DNA from: Heloderma charlesbogerti | Lineage: Eukaryota > Chordata > Lepidosauria > Squamata > Helodermatidae | DNA length: 64,000 nt | Assembly (NCBI GenBank): GCA_026122225.1 | Contig: JANEZZ010003063.1 | Coordinates: forward strand, 372,001-436,000 | Reading direction: 5' to 3' | Part shown: positions 54,531 to 64,000 of the stretch, one piece after another | Layout: each line of letters begins with the position of its first letter | Position numbering within the stretch: position 1 is the first letter of the stretch | Notes under the pieces: generated by a model | Seen by the model: only the letters and a program-made list of their open reading frames with translations | What the model was told of the DNA's origin: nothing | The model's database searches: none | Translations under genes and position numbers: made by a program

Positions 54531-56105
54531 TTTTCACAATATATGTGGTACTTTACAGAGAATCATAAGCAAAAAAGTCAGGTCCGTGCCCCTAGAATCT
54601 TACAATCTACATTTAAATTTAATTTGTAATCTAAAGTTACATAGCTGTTTGAGACTTACTTTTTGATTATACAAGTTACTATTATTATTATCATTATCAG
54701 TATCATGTTCTCCTTTTTCCTCACACCATTTAGATATAATGTGCCTTTAGGAAGTGAGGGTGTGGAGATGTGAATGGCCTAGACCCTTGTCCTCCACTTG
54801 AAAATAGGCTCCCATTGTTTTGTACCTTTTGTTGAAAAACACACATAAAGCTGATTTACATACCCTTAATGAAGGTTTGTTTATGGGGTGTGTGGGGGCC
54901 TCATTACTGCATCACCCTTGAAACTCCTGATGCTTAAACTTGTTCTTGGCAGTTCTCCAAACTATACCGCAGTACCAGCAGCCACAGCCAGCTAGAGCAC
55001 CCTCCTATCCCACTCCCACAATCCCAGGGCAGGAAAGGAGAACAGGGCCAATGCACCAGCTCCCTCAGTAAGTGTGATTAGGACTGGTGCCTTTTTGTGC
55101 TTTACAGGGCTGGGGGGTAGGGGTGGAGAAATTTTATGGAAAAGTTTCTTCCACATCTTGATGAACATGAAAAAGAGGGGGCAGATGGATGGTGCAAATG
55201 AGAAGCAAGATGATGTCTTGTTCAGCTATTCAGTTATTAATATTCATTGTAAGAGTTAGTTTGTGCCAGTTTTTAGGATTTATCACACAATCCTATGCAT
55301 GTTTACTCAGAAGTCAGTCCTGCTATGTTCAAGTGCCAATTGGGCTTTCTCCCAGGTAAGTGTGCCTAGGACTGCAGCCTTAGCTGCCTTCCCAAGATCT
55401 CTGTAAATTCAGTTCAGAATAAACACCCATCCGATTGCACTGCTAATTCTTGAGCATTAATTTCTACAGTAAGCAGGATTGCCCAGAGCAACCTGCTCTG
55501 CCAGCTACACTTTTTGGTACAAGGTTGGCATGTACTTGGGCAGACGAACCCCAGTGGGGGGAAGGGAAACAGGAAAAAATCAGTTGTGGGGAGGGGAGAA
55601 AGGTGTGTGTGTGTGTGTGTGTGTGGTTCACAGCTGGGTGTGTGGACGTTTCTGTTGGAGTGGGAGGGGGGAAATAAAATGAAGGAGCTTAGGGAAGGCC
55701 AATGGGTAATGTTGGGGCGCTAAGGGAGCCTGCAAGGGGGCTGCTTAAATGAGAAAGGATCTGTCCATGAGGGCTGAGTTGAGGGGGTGAAGCTTCCATA
55801 GAGGATCATATTCTGAAAACCTAAAATGTTTGTGTGTGGGTGGGTGGGTGGGTGAGTGAGTGAAAAAAGATTTTAACATTCCTGCATTTTTTCTCAGATG
55901 TCCAGTGGAAATACCCCTGCCTTACTCTCAGCTGCACTGTTTTTGGATCCCAGTGGAAGCTGTATATCTTACAAGGTTGTGCAATCGTAGAAGGGGGCGT
56001 GGCTATGAGGGGGCGTGGCTGTGGCCCTCACGAGGGCACCCTGCACAGAGGGCACCCTGAATGTGCCACTACACTACAGGTCTGCATGAGCGATCTACTC
56101 CGAGC
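54531..56105. other. Mostly unassigned, with microsatellites
   Basis: A TG run lies at 55601-55624 and a GGGT repeat at 55836-55852. A MITE-like pair of ends (CACACAATCCTATGCATGTT, GTGTGCCTAGGACTGCAG) lies at 55283-55380. I see no gene. Confidence 0.4.
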
Positions 56106-56109
56106 TGGC

Positions 56110-56740
56110 TGCGTCTGGAGGTCGTTAGGGGTGCATGACGTCGTGGCCACCCAGCAGCCACCCCGGAGCTTATCAGGGAAAAAGCGGATTTCCTGAGATG
56201 GCTTGAAGTCCGATTCTTTTCCTCAAGCCGGGTTCTCCCCGGTATAGTTGCTGTGTGCCCGGACCCCGCATTGACCTCGGCTGTGCTAGCCCTGCCCAGG
56301 GGTGTGCCTTTCACCAGGACCCCAGTCAAGGGGTGTTTCCTGTGTGTTTCCCATCCCTGCACAAACCAATTAGTGTCTCCTCGGAAGTAACTCCCACTGT
56401 GCTCAGTGAGGCTTACCCCCTGAATGCCCACATCAGAATTTACAGAGATCCCCCTCAACTGAAACAGCACAGTTTAAAACACAAAGTCCCTAAATGCTCT
56501 GAAGTGCAATCTCGAGGCTCCAATTCTCCACTGTTTGGCTTATTGCCTTAGGAAGTAGCTACTTCGCAGCTTTGTTACAGAGATCCTCCACAGCATCGGG
56601 TTAGAAAGGGGGCTGGTTTCCCACACCCTTTCCCAGCACAAGCATGTGTGTGTCCACTCGGAAGTGCTCAATGAGGCTTGCTCCTGAAATACGGGTGCAT
56701 CTGGAGTTTCAGGGGAAAGGAGAGAGGTGGTGGTGAGGAG
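56110..56740 (-). mobile_element. Non-autonomous DNA transposon, copy 2, reversed
   Basis: Reverse-complement relative of 13840-14400: GCATGACGTCGTGGCCACCC, AAAAAGCGGATTTCCTGAGA, AGGGGTGTTTCCTGTGTGTT and GCACAAGCATGTGTGTGTCC all have partners there. Diverged by scattered changes and indels. Confidence 0.65.
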
Positions 56741-57340
56741 AGCCTGGGGGAGGGGGCTGTAGGAGCTGGCGCAGTAGAAAAATAATGATCAACATGGAAC
56801 GTTCACAAATGCCAATTTATTGTAAGAGGAAGCTAAACCTGAGTCAAAGAGAAAATACACACAAAGTAAGAGCCTGCAAGAGCTCTCTGAACAATGTAGA
56901 TTGCTTAAGGAATTTATTTTAGCCATGTCATCGTAGTCATGGTCAGAGACACATAGACAGGCCCTGCTTCACACGAGTCGTACAGACCTCACCCCACAGG
57001 GAAATCTTGGCCTGTGGTTTGTTTGCCTCCTTTTCTCAGGATTAAACAGCCAACAGCTGAGCTAAAAACACACAGGGTGTTCACAGAATCTGGTGGAGGG
57101 TCCAGACATCTGTGTCTTTTGTTTATAAGCCTCCCGTGTTTTCCCACTGCTGCTTCCATCTTTTTTTCTTACCGCCAAAAATCCGTTAAGGAAAAAGGAC
57201 AGAGTTGCCGCACAATGCCTTCTTACCAGTAACACTGGGGGGCTTCCCTGTCTGGAGGCACCCTCAATCGGTACTAATTGTGCCTTAGAGGTTTTATTGA
57301 CAGAAAGCACTGAAGCACTACAAATTAATAAATGAATTAC

Positions 57341-57770
57341 GGGTGCAATCCTATCCAGATGCCCACCAGCCTCCAAACTCAGAGGCTGATGGGCATGCTA
57401 TGCAGAGCAGGAGGAGCGGCGGAGGCGAACTTCGCCTCCGCACTACCCCTGCTCTGCATTTGTACTAGATGGACGTTTTTGCCATCTAGCTAGGGCTCTG
57501 CAGAGGGGCAGGGAAGGAGCCTGGGGAGGGCTGGGGATAGCTCGTATTCCTGCTTCCCCAGTCTCCTCCATCTCCACCCCTTTCTCTCTTCTCCGAGTTT
57601 GCTTTTGAGCTCGGAGAGGCAGCTGATGCGGTTCTCTCCACACTGGTTGTGAGGGGGAGGGAGCTCAGACTCCTGGGTCTGAGGTTGGAGCGCTGTCTCC
57701 AACCTCGGATTCAGGAATCCAAACTATCCTATGCCCCTCCCCCCCGCTGTCTAGGGGCCATAGGATTGCT
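57341..57770. mobile_element. Possible MITE with GGTGCAATCCTAT ends
   Basis: GGGTGCAATCCTATCCAGAT at the left and GGGGCCATAGGATTGCTC at the right are short inverted ends. An internal inverted repeat, AGGAGGAGCGGCGGAGGCGA and TTCGCCTCCGC, forms a hairpin near 57407-57442. Confidence 0.4.
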
Positions 57771-60180
57771 CTTCCCGGTACTACGGTACCATAAAGTACA
57801 AGGCTGACAAAGTACAAGGCATGCGCTGATAACACAGCTTATAAGAAAACAGCTCATACGTTAACAGTTACAACTGCTCAGCAGTGGTGACTCTCTGCCG
57901 GGAGAGACCTCCCCCCCGGCCCAGCATGAGTGACATCTTTCGAAGTCCTGTCTCTCAGAACCCAAGAATGGCAATTTTGATTACTGCAAGAACTTCAGGC
58001 TCTCATTGATCCAGCACCCTTTTTGCTTTGTCTCAGCACCCTCTATTCCCGTTTGTACGACCCATCTCGACACGTTTCCTGACTGGCATTGTCTGACCAC
58101 AAACCCGAATCTTCCCTGTTTGCTTGTTGTTACTGACTCCACGTGCCTTTGTCCTAGTCTGAGTTCCCACATTCCTGGGCCAGTTCCCCTTTTTCTGTGT
58201 CTCTTGTCCTCCAAGTCACCCCTTCCTCTTTTGATGTGCCTGCTTATACTTTGCGTATGCTTGTGGCTTCTCTTGGTAAACTTTGGTCAAGCTGAGCTAA
58301 CTTATGCATATTTGTTCTAACCTGTGCCTCATTTTTATGTTATGGGTATCTAGTCTCTGACATCACGGTCCTTCCAGTGGGGCTGGAGCAAAGCCAGGAT
58401 GGCTTTGACCTCTTGGGTTTGCGTAAATGGCACTCCCTCTGGTTGTATTCCTCCAACGGTCTCTCAGGACAGGATTGAGCTAGGAGGGAGTTTTAAAGGG
58501 AAAAAGACAACGAGGTGGAATGTTTCCTTGCTAGCAGACAAGCAAAGCCATAAAATAATATAGCGTCACCTTCCTGCAAGGGAAAATTGGTCCTGCAAAT
58601 TACAGGAATGGGCTTTGAAGAGTTCTGGCTCCAGGTCTGAGAGCCCTTGGACAAGGCACCCCCAATGGTCCCCCTCCCTCAGGGAGTCCACCTTCTCACT
58701 GCCATGGTCAGCACCTGCAGTTTCTCCTCCTCCTTCTCATCGTTGCTGCCACTTGCTTGCATGCCAGGCAGACTGCCGGGGAGCAAGGAGGCCGCGACAT
58801 CTGCTGCTGCTCCTTCTTACCACCTTGCCCAGAGCAAGAGGCAAGCAAACAAGCAGGATGCTGTGGTGAAGAGGAGCAGCAGCTCCAGGGGCTTTTGTCA
58901 GTGGGCCACTCCTGGGGCATGGGCCTTCGGCAGGTGCCCAACCACGCCTACCCTAAAATAAAAGCCAGGGTTTTCAGGATCCAGAATCACGCCTCATGCT
59001 CCCAAAGCAACTGCCGCATGTGTGTGATGCATGCACAGAAAGCACACAGCCTTCATGAGAGCTGAAGGCCTTGCTTTTTGGACAGCATTAAAGGCAGCCA
59101 AGTGGGAGGGGGACAGGTCAGACCCCAGGGAGTTGTGCTTTTCACACCACTCCTGTTTGATCTTTTGGGCTTGCACGCTGGACGGGCTTGTTCTGTTTTG
59201 CACAGATGCCCCATTGAGTCCTGGCTATGCAGGTGGTGAATCGGCTGTTGAAGGGGGGCGGATTTGCTTTAGCAAGGAGCTGCTGTGGAAACCCACTTTT
59301 AATTCACATGTGGCTGGGCATCATGGAAGGGCTTTTGCTGGGAGGTCCAGGTCTGGAGGGAGGCAGTGAAGGTGTTTTATATGCACTGTGTTAGATGTCA
59401 GGTACAGATACTGGAAAGAAGCAGCCTCATTTGCCTGTGGTTAGCTGCACTGTGCACTAATTCTGTCTTGATCCCGATAGTGCCTTGGCCAGCCTGGCTG
59501 CTGCAACTCTATCATGCCTTCTGTCTTAAACTATACGTATGTCTGATTTTTATTTTTTTAAGGAAAAGAAAATGATCCAGCCAGGGATGTCAGAGAAGTG
59601 CACAATATGGTTTGAATTTCTGTGAATCTACTGTGGACTGGATTCCACTGCAGACTGGCCTTTTCCAAGTCACGCAGATTCAGTGAACTTGGGGACTGGT
59701 TTTTTACTTTGTGAGGGGATTAGCACTAATCTGGATCAACTAATGCAGATTAGTGCATTTGCACAAATGCACATTAGCACTAATGCAAATCAGCGCATGC
59801 AGAACAAAATTCTGGTTTAAAAAATCCAATCAGTGAACAGATGACAGAATGAAAGATGCCTGACAATCCGCGAAACACAGAGAGAATGGATCTAACAAAA
59901 GCCATAGATCCCTAGATTCAGCACAGCTGAATTTTCTACCAAGGAAAAGGCAGCAGATGCATCTGAGGTCTTTCCCTCTCCTTTGTTTTCTTGAAGACTC
60001 AAGAGTCCCTCTAGAGACCAGAATCAGAACTTCTTTTGACACATGACATTCTGTGGCAGAAGAAGACGCAATATTTCTTTGAAAGCGAGGCCTGAGTCAA
60101 ACAGGCTCTGCGGGTTCTGAAAATAATACAAAAACCTAACAACCCCATTTGCCAGAGGTGAAAGAGGGATATGTTTGCAC
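57771..60180. other. Long stretch without recognised gene
   Basis: This is where exon 4 of gene E might be expected. No convincing acceptor plus cationic peptide was found on the minus strand. No repeat family was identified apart from low-complexity tracts. Confidence 0.35.
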
Positions 60181-60300
60181 GGCACGAGCAGCAACTGGTG
60201 TACAGAGGCATACCGCCTCTAATATTGGAGGTTGCATGTGGCATCAGGAGTAGAAGCCGTTGATGGCTTCATCCTCCATGAATTTCTCAGTGTGGGCCTT
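60180..60300 (-). mobile_element. CR1 subfamily fragment, reversed
   Basis: The minus strand reads AAATTCATGGAGGATGAAGC then CATCAACGGCTTCTACTCCT, the CR1 sequence KFxEExAINGxY found at 22980 and 63130. It lies just below gene E exon 3 and supplies the end of the frame that reads through it. Confidence 0.65.
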
Positions 60301-60489
60301 TCTGCATGTGAAGAATGAGCTCTGGCACAGCCTGGCAGATACAACCTTCCTCTTACCACATCTTGGCTCATGAGGCTTCAGAGTGTGATCGGAGGCTGTG
60401 GGCGAGAGCCTCCCCTCCTGGTGAGAGGCGTTTGAGCAGCCTAGGCATGCACGCGAAGGGAGCACTGCAGAAGTCAGCCACAAGCGTGC

Positions 60490-60573
60490 CTCCTGGCCGA
60501 AATCCTCAGGCTGGACAATGATTGATGGCAAGCCCTGCTTGGCGGAGCACAGTCCGGAGCCATCTCGGTCCAC
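60490..60573 (-). pseudogene. Cathelicidin E, exon 3 without its cysteines
   Basis: An 84-base, 28-codon phase-0 exon with a good acceptor (TTCCTCTTGTTGCGCAG). It codes VDRDGSGLCSAKQGLPSIIV followed by QPEDFGQE, aligning end to end without gaps to exon 3 of gene D (D-x-S-G, the Q, the I-I-V strand, and Q-E at the end agree). Both cysteines of the second cathelin disulfide are replaced (Gly and Pro) and one new cysteine appears. The donor is GC instead of GT (GAG then GCACGC). The frame is open, so it could be an altered working exon with a rare GC donor or an early pseudogene. I favour the second. Confidence 0.6.
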
Positions 60574-60619
60574 CTGCGCAACAAGAGGAAGCGGGGAAAT
60601 CAGTACTCCAGCACCGAGG

Positions 60620-60870
60620 AGCCAATGGAGCCAGTGTGGTGTAGTGGCAAGAGTGTTGGACTGGGAGCTGGGAGATCCGAGTTCTAGTCCCCATTCGGCC
60701 ATGGAAGCTCACTGGGTGACTGGGCCAGTCACACACTCTCAGCCCAACCTACCTCACAGGGTTGTTGTTGTGAGGATAAAATGGAGAGGAGGAGGATAAT
60801 GTAAGCCGCCTTGGGTTCCTTGCAAGAGGAAAAAAGGCGGGATATAAATGCAATAATAAAAATAAAATGG
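60620..60870 (+). mobile_element. tRNA-derived SINE with L2-like tail, complete
   Basis: The best copy in the window: head GCCAGTGTGGTGTAGTGGCA, B box GAGTTCTAGTCCCC, body CCATGGAAGCTCACTGGGTG, CTACCTCACAGGGTTGTTGT, tail GCCGCCTTGGGTTCCTTGCA, AAAAGGCGGGATATAAATGC and AATAAAAATAAA. In intron 2 of gene E. Confidence 0.88.
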
Positions 60871-61350
60871 GGGCTTTTTTCTTTTTTAGCCTCCACGGGT
60901 TTGTGTGTGTCTGTGTGTGTGTTGGCTGGATCAGGGAGTAAACCCACACCTGAAATGACAGATGTGCCTCCCAGCAACTCAAATGCTGCCTCAGCCACCA
61001 CTCTTGTGCCTGGGCCGTCTTCCTTCTCCTCCCCGCCCCCAGTGTCACATCCATGGATTCATTCATAACTTTATCATTTTCTTTTTTTTTTAAGGAAAAT
61101 TTTATAGTGAAAAGCCAGGCCTAACCCGCTATTCAGAGCAGTGCGCATTTAGAGATGGAAAGGGGCAAATTTAAAAATGAGAAAATCCATCAAAGCATGA
61201 AAGAAGTACAATTCTGTGATCGGTATAAATAATACACATCAAGGAAAGTCGTAGATATTTGCATATTTTGCCAAACCTATCCCATGTATGCTGTACATAC
61301 GGAGTTGTGCAGGGCATTTTCATACCTATCTTCATAGCTTTAAGCTTAAA

Positions 61351-61372
61351 CAAACAAACAAACAAACAAATT
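61351..61372 (+). repeat. AAAC tetranucleotide repeat
   Basis: Five units of AAAC. Confidence 0.85.
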
Positions 61373-61472
61373 TGCTTTTTTAAAAAAGAGACAAAATACA
61401 TACAGAGAAATATCTGCTTGTCACTAAGGGAGCTGAGTTCTTCACTTAACACAGAGGTTAGATCCTGACAGT

Positions 61473-61563
61473 CATACTTAGAGTAGACCTATTGAAGTCA
61501 ATGAGACAAGTCAGGCATGACTAAGTCCCACTGATTTCAACAGGTCTACTCTAAGTATGACTA
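61473..61563. mobile_element. Short hairpin MITE
   Basis: GTCATACTTAGAGTAGACCT at the left and AGGTCTACTCTAAGTATGAC at the right are perfect inverted repeats of 20 bases; pairing continues inward with one mismatch. Loop about 35 bases. Confidence 0.8.
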
Positions 61564-61692
61564 CATCTGAATCCGACCCCAAAGTCTGTGCTAATACGCT
61601 CCAAATGTTTGCAACAAGTTGCTGAATACAACTTGCCTCCCAATTTGCTATATTATATTTCCTGAACATGCTCACTTTCTTGAATGTCTTAC

Positions 61693-61800
61693 CCCATCCT
61701 CTTTGTAGTTGCACAGGCTCACGTCACCAGTCTCTGATACCTGGCACACCATCTCTTTAATGGAGAACTTCAACGGCTGAACCGTTTGGGCAGAAGAGTC
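61693..61800 (-). CDS. CATHL: Cathelicidin E, exon 2
   Basis: A 108-base, 36-codon phase-0 exon with acceptor (TTCCTTCCTAG) and donor (GATGGG then GTAAGAC). It codes DSSAQTVQPLKFSIKEMVC and LCNYKEDG at the end. The first cathelin disulfide pair is present. K-F-S-I-K-E-M-V-C replaces the N-F-T-I-x-E-T-V-C of gene D. Sequence just above it (plus strand GAACACACAAGACTGCAGTC) resembles intron 1 of gene B, so exon 1 should follow to the right, but CR1 insertions occupy 62.3-64 kb and it is probably outside the window. Confidence 0.88.
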
Positions 61801-62327
61801 CTAGGAAGGAATTGAATGAAAGGATGAGATCCACTCCACTGCTGATCTGTAACTGAAAGGAAAGACAGACCCTGCCCGGCAGAGCTTCCAATGAACACAC
61901 AAGACTGCAGTCCCCGGATGCTGCGAACACCCGTCAGATGCTGAACAGGTGAGCCTTTTCCCAGGAAAGCTCCACAGAACAACTCAAACGGAAGCAGTTA
62001 CACCTTGAGAGACACTGGGATGGAGAAAAGCCGCCTTCCCCGCCTGGAGCTCTCCAGATGAGTTGGACTACAACTCCCATTTGCAGCAGGGCTGCTTTCA
62101 CCATAAGTAGCCTCCTTTCCTATTCATAATATCAGTAGCCCTCTTTCATTCACAGTCGTGGAGTAGCCAGTTTATATGTCATGCACAATAATGAATACAC
62201 AGAGCAGAAGGAGAAAGGGCAGCCAGCTGCTATTTCACAGTCATGCAGTCCACCTGCAACTTTGCAGTTGCGCAATACACCTACAGCTAAGGAATACACA
62301 GTACTTCCCCAGTAAGAAGTAAATCTC

Positions 62328-62440
62328 ATAGAATCATAGAATAGGGTTGGAAGGGGCCTACAAGACCATCGAGTCCAACCCCCTGCTCAGTGCAGGAATC
62401 CAAGTCAGAGCATCCCTGACAGATGGCTGTCCCGCCTCAA
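62328..62440 (-). mobile_element. CR1 LINE 3' terminus, reversed
   Basis: CATAGAATCATAGAATAGGG, GGGGCCTACAAGACCATCGA and GCATCCCTGACAGATGGCTG form a reversed CR1 end. Confidence 0.88.
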
Positions 62441-62688
62441 TCAGGGGAGTAAGCCCCACTGAGTTCAGTGGGACTTACTTTCAATAAGCCTTCATGGGGA
62501 TCATGCTGCAGGACAGGGATTCACCCCAGTGCTGGATGAGAGGGGAGAGGTGTGGGGTAAACTACCTGGGCTTACTTCATGGCTTCCAGTAAACTTCCTT
62601 GAGCAGGGGAGCATGGACAGGGATGGGGAACAACTCTTTCATTCGCTGAGCAGCACCTACGGGGTTGATGATGTTTTCCAGGAAATTG

Positions 62689-62786
62689 GCTTTGGCCTGT
62701 CAGGGGCACATGAAGCAAGAAAAGTGGGGTTTTAGGTAGTGCATACTCAGCTTTTCTTGCTTCGTGTGCCCCTGACAGGCCAAAGC
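62689..62786. repeat. Near-perfect 36-bp inverted repeat
   Basis: Left arm 62689-62724 and right arm 62751-62786 are complementary at 35 of 36 positions. The remaining one (62711 T against 62764 G) would be a G-U pair in RNA. The loop is 26 bases. Left arm starts GCTTTGGCCTGTCAGGGGCA. No other copy occurs in the window. Confidence 0.9.
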
Positions 62787-62819
62787 TGATTTCATGAAAA
62801 TTTGGATAATACTCCAGTG

Positions 62820-63300
62820 TGCTTCTCATTCCGTTGTCATAAAGATATCCCCACTGCCCCGGACTGTTTAACTTAGAAAAGAGGTGAGTAAGGGGAGACA
62901 GAGGTGTATAAAACTGTGCATGGTGTAGAGAAAGAGGATAGGGAGACATTTTCCTCCCTCTCTCATAATACTAAAACCGGGGGTCATTCCATGAAGCTGA
63001 ATAGTGGGAAATTCAGGACAGATAAAAGGAAGTATTTCTTCACACAACACAGAGTTAAACAATGGAATTTCCTGCAACAAGTTGTAATGATGGCCACCAA
63101 TTTGGATGCCTTTAAAAGGGGATCAGACAAATTCCTGGAGGAGAAGGCTATCAATGGCTACTAGACCTGATGGCTACATGCTGCCTCCAGTATCAGAGGC
63201 AGTATGCCTATGTGCACCAGTTGCTGGGGAACATGGGTGGGAGGGTGCTGTTGCACTCTTGTTGTACTTGTGGGTTTCCCATATTGGGCATCTGGTTGGC
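62820..63300 (+). mobile_element. CR1 LINE, second subfamily, 3' part
   Basis: GTGAGTAAGGGGAGACAGAG, ATTCAGGACAGATAAAAGGA and AGGAGAAGGCTATCAATGGC match the copy at 22.7-23.2 kb. Truncated at its 3' end by the next CR1. Confidence 0.8.
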
Positions 63301-63324
63301 CACTGTATAAACAGAACCCTGGAG

Positions 63325-64000
63325 TACACGATCCGGTGGATCCACAGTTGGCTACAGAATTGGACTCAAAGGGTGCTTATCAATGGGAACTTCTCAAACT
63401 GGGGAGAGGTAACGAGTGGGGTACCGCAGGGCTCAGTCCTGGGCCCAGTGCTCTTCAATATTTTTATTAATGAGTTGGAGGAGGAGGTGCAGGGAATGCT
63501 GATCAAATTTGCAGATGACACAAAATTGGGCGGGATAGCTAACACTTTGGAAGACAGAAACAAAATTAAAAGTGATCTTGATAGGCTGGAGCACTGGGCG
63601 GAAAACAACAGAATGACATCTAATAGGGATCAATGCCAAGTTCTGTACCCAGGAAAAAGAAACCAAATGCACAGTTACAAGATGGGGGATACGTGGCTCA
63701 ACAACACTATAAACAAGAAGGATCTTGGAATTGTTGTCGATCACAAGCTGAATATGAGCCAACAATGTGATGTGGCTGCAAAAAAGGCAAATGCCATTTT
63801 GGGCTGCATTCATAGAAGCATAGCTTCCAAATCCCAGGAAGTACTAGTTCCCCTCTACTCAGCACTGGTTAGGCCTCATCTGGAGTACTGTGTCCAGTTC
63901 TGGGCACCGCACTTTAAGACGGATGCGGACAAACTGGAGAGGGTTCAGAGGAGGGCAACAACGATAATTAGGGGACTGGAAACAAAGCCCTATGAAGAGA
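63325..64000 (+). mobile_element. CR1 LINE running off the right edge
   Basis: Codes VDPQLATELDSKGAYQWELL, VLGPVLFNIFINELEEEVQG, FADDTKLGG and onward to [20 protein letters not shown]. One or more stops break it (about 63600). Continues beyond the window. Confidence 0.88.

Noticed and set aside
57981..58320. Overlapping open frames on both strands
   Set aside because: No recognised domain and no splice or start context; the plus frame has a Leu/Cys-rich end typical of pyrimidine-rich DNA.
59860..60042. Minus-strand cysteine- and arginine-rich frame (RKQRRGKDLRCICC), considered as exon 4 of gene E
   Set aside because: The acceptor before it leads to a stop in phase 0, and the frame extends without cathelicidin features on both sides.
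60300..60489. Read-through of gene E exon 3 into PRCGKRKVVSARLC as a mature peptide
   Set aside because: The frame ends in CR1 sequence and no intron 3 or conserved start is visible; more likely a fortuitous open frame.

Overview
The window looks like nuclear DNA of a squamate reptile, most likely a lizard. BovB (RTE-clade), L2 and CR1 LINEs lie together with a recognisable Sauria-type SINE, several tRNA-derived SINEs, hairpin MITEs and long dinucleotide repeats. Most of the 64 kb is transposon-derived, and the two best BovB copies still have open reading frames. The species cannot be named from the sequence.

The host content I can support is a head-to-tail series of cathelicidin (antimicrobial peptide precursor) genes or remnants, all on the minus strand. 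I label them A to E by position. A (about 15.1-15.6 kb) has a shortened exon 2 and a probable exon 4 remnant. B (18.75-20.5 kb) has good exons 1 and 2, a decayed-looking exon 3 and an open exon 4 coding a nearly neutral peptide. C is a single perfect exon 3 at 31.9-32.0 kb. D (41.1-47.0 kb) has all four exons, a TATA box and a poly(A) signal, and codes a Gly/Arg-rich cationic peptide, but carries a one-base shortage in a C run of exon 1. E has exon 2 at 61.7-61.8 kb and an open but cysteine-less exon 3 at 60.5 kb; its exon 1 probably lies beyond the right edge. The recognisable parts share the family plan: exon 1 is signal plus start of cathelin, exon 2 is 36 codons, exon 3 is 28 codons, exon 4 is the mature peptide.

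Layout. 1-2.0 kb: 3' two thirds of a young BovB. 2.9-4.06 kb: strong CpG island with tandem GC boxes and no recognisable gene. 4.3-14.5 kb: L2, CR1 and SINE fragments, MITEs, and a solo LTR with perfect target duplication at 12.66-13.19 kb. 15-20.6 kb: cathelicidins A and B, with an older BovB-like copy between them. 21-31 kb: hairpin MITEs, CT/CA microsatellites, CR1 pieces and a long L2 with one nonsense codon. 31.9 kb: exon C. 33.8-34.6 kb: a 261-codon Myb/SANT-like frame related to DNA-transposon proteins. 35-38.5 kb: CR1 nested inside CR1, with a Sauria SINE at the same site. 39.4-40 kb: BovB fragment. 41-47 kb: gene D. 49.6-52.8 kb: full-length, apparently intact BovB with a 12-bp target duplication. 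53-60 kb: repeats with little recognisable content. 60.5-61.8 kb: gene E. 62-64 kb: CR1 copies and an almost perfect 36-bp hairpin.

Most family calls rest on motif recognition and comparison inside the window. No database search was possible.
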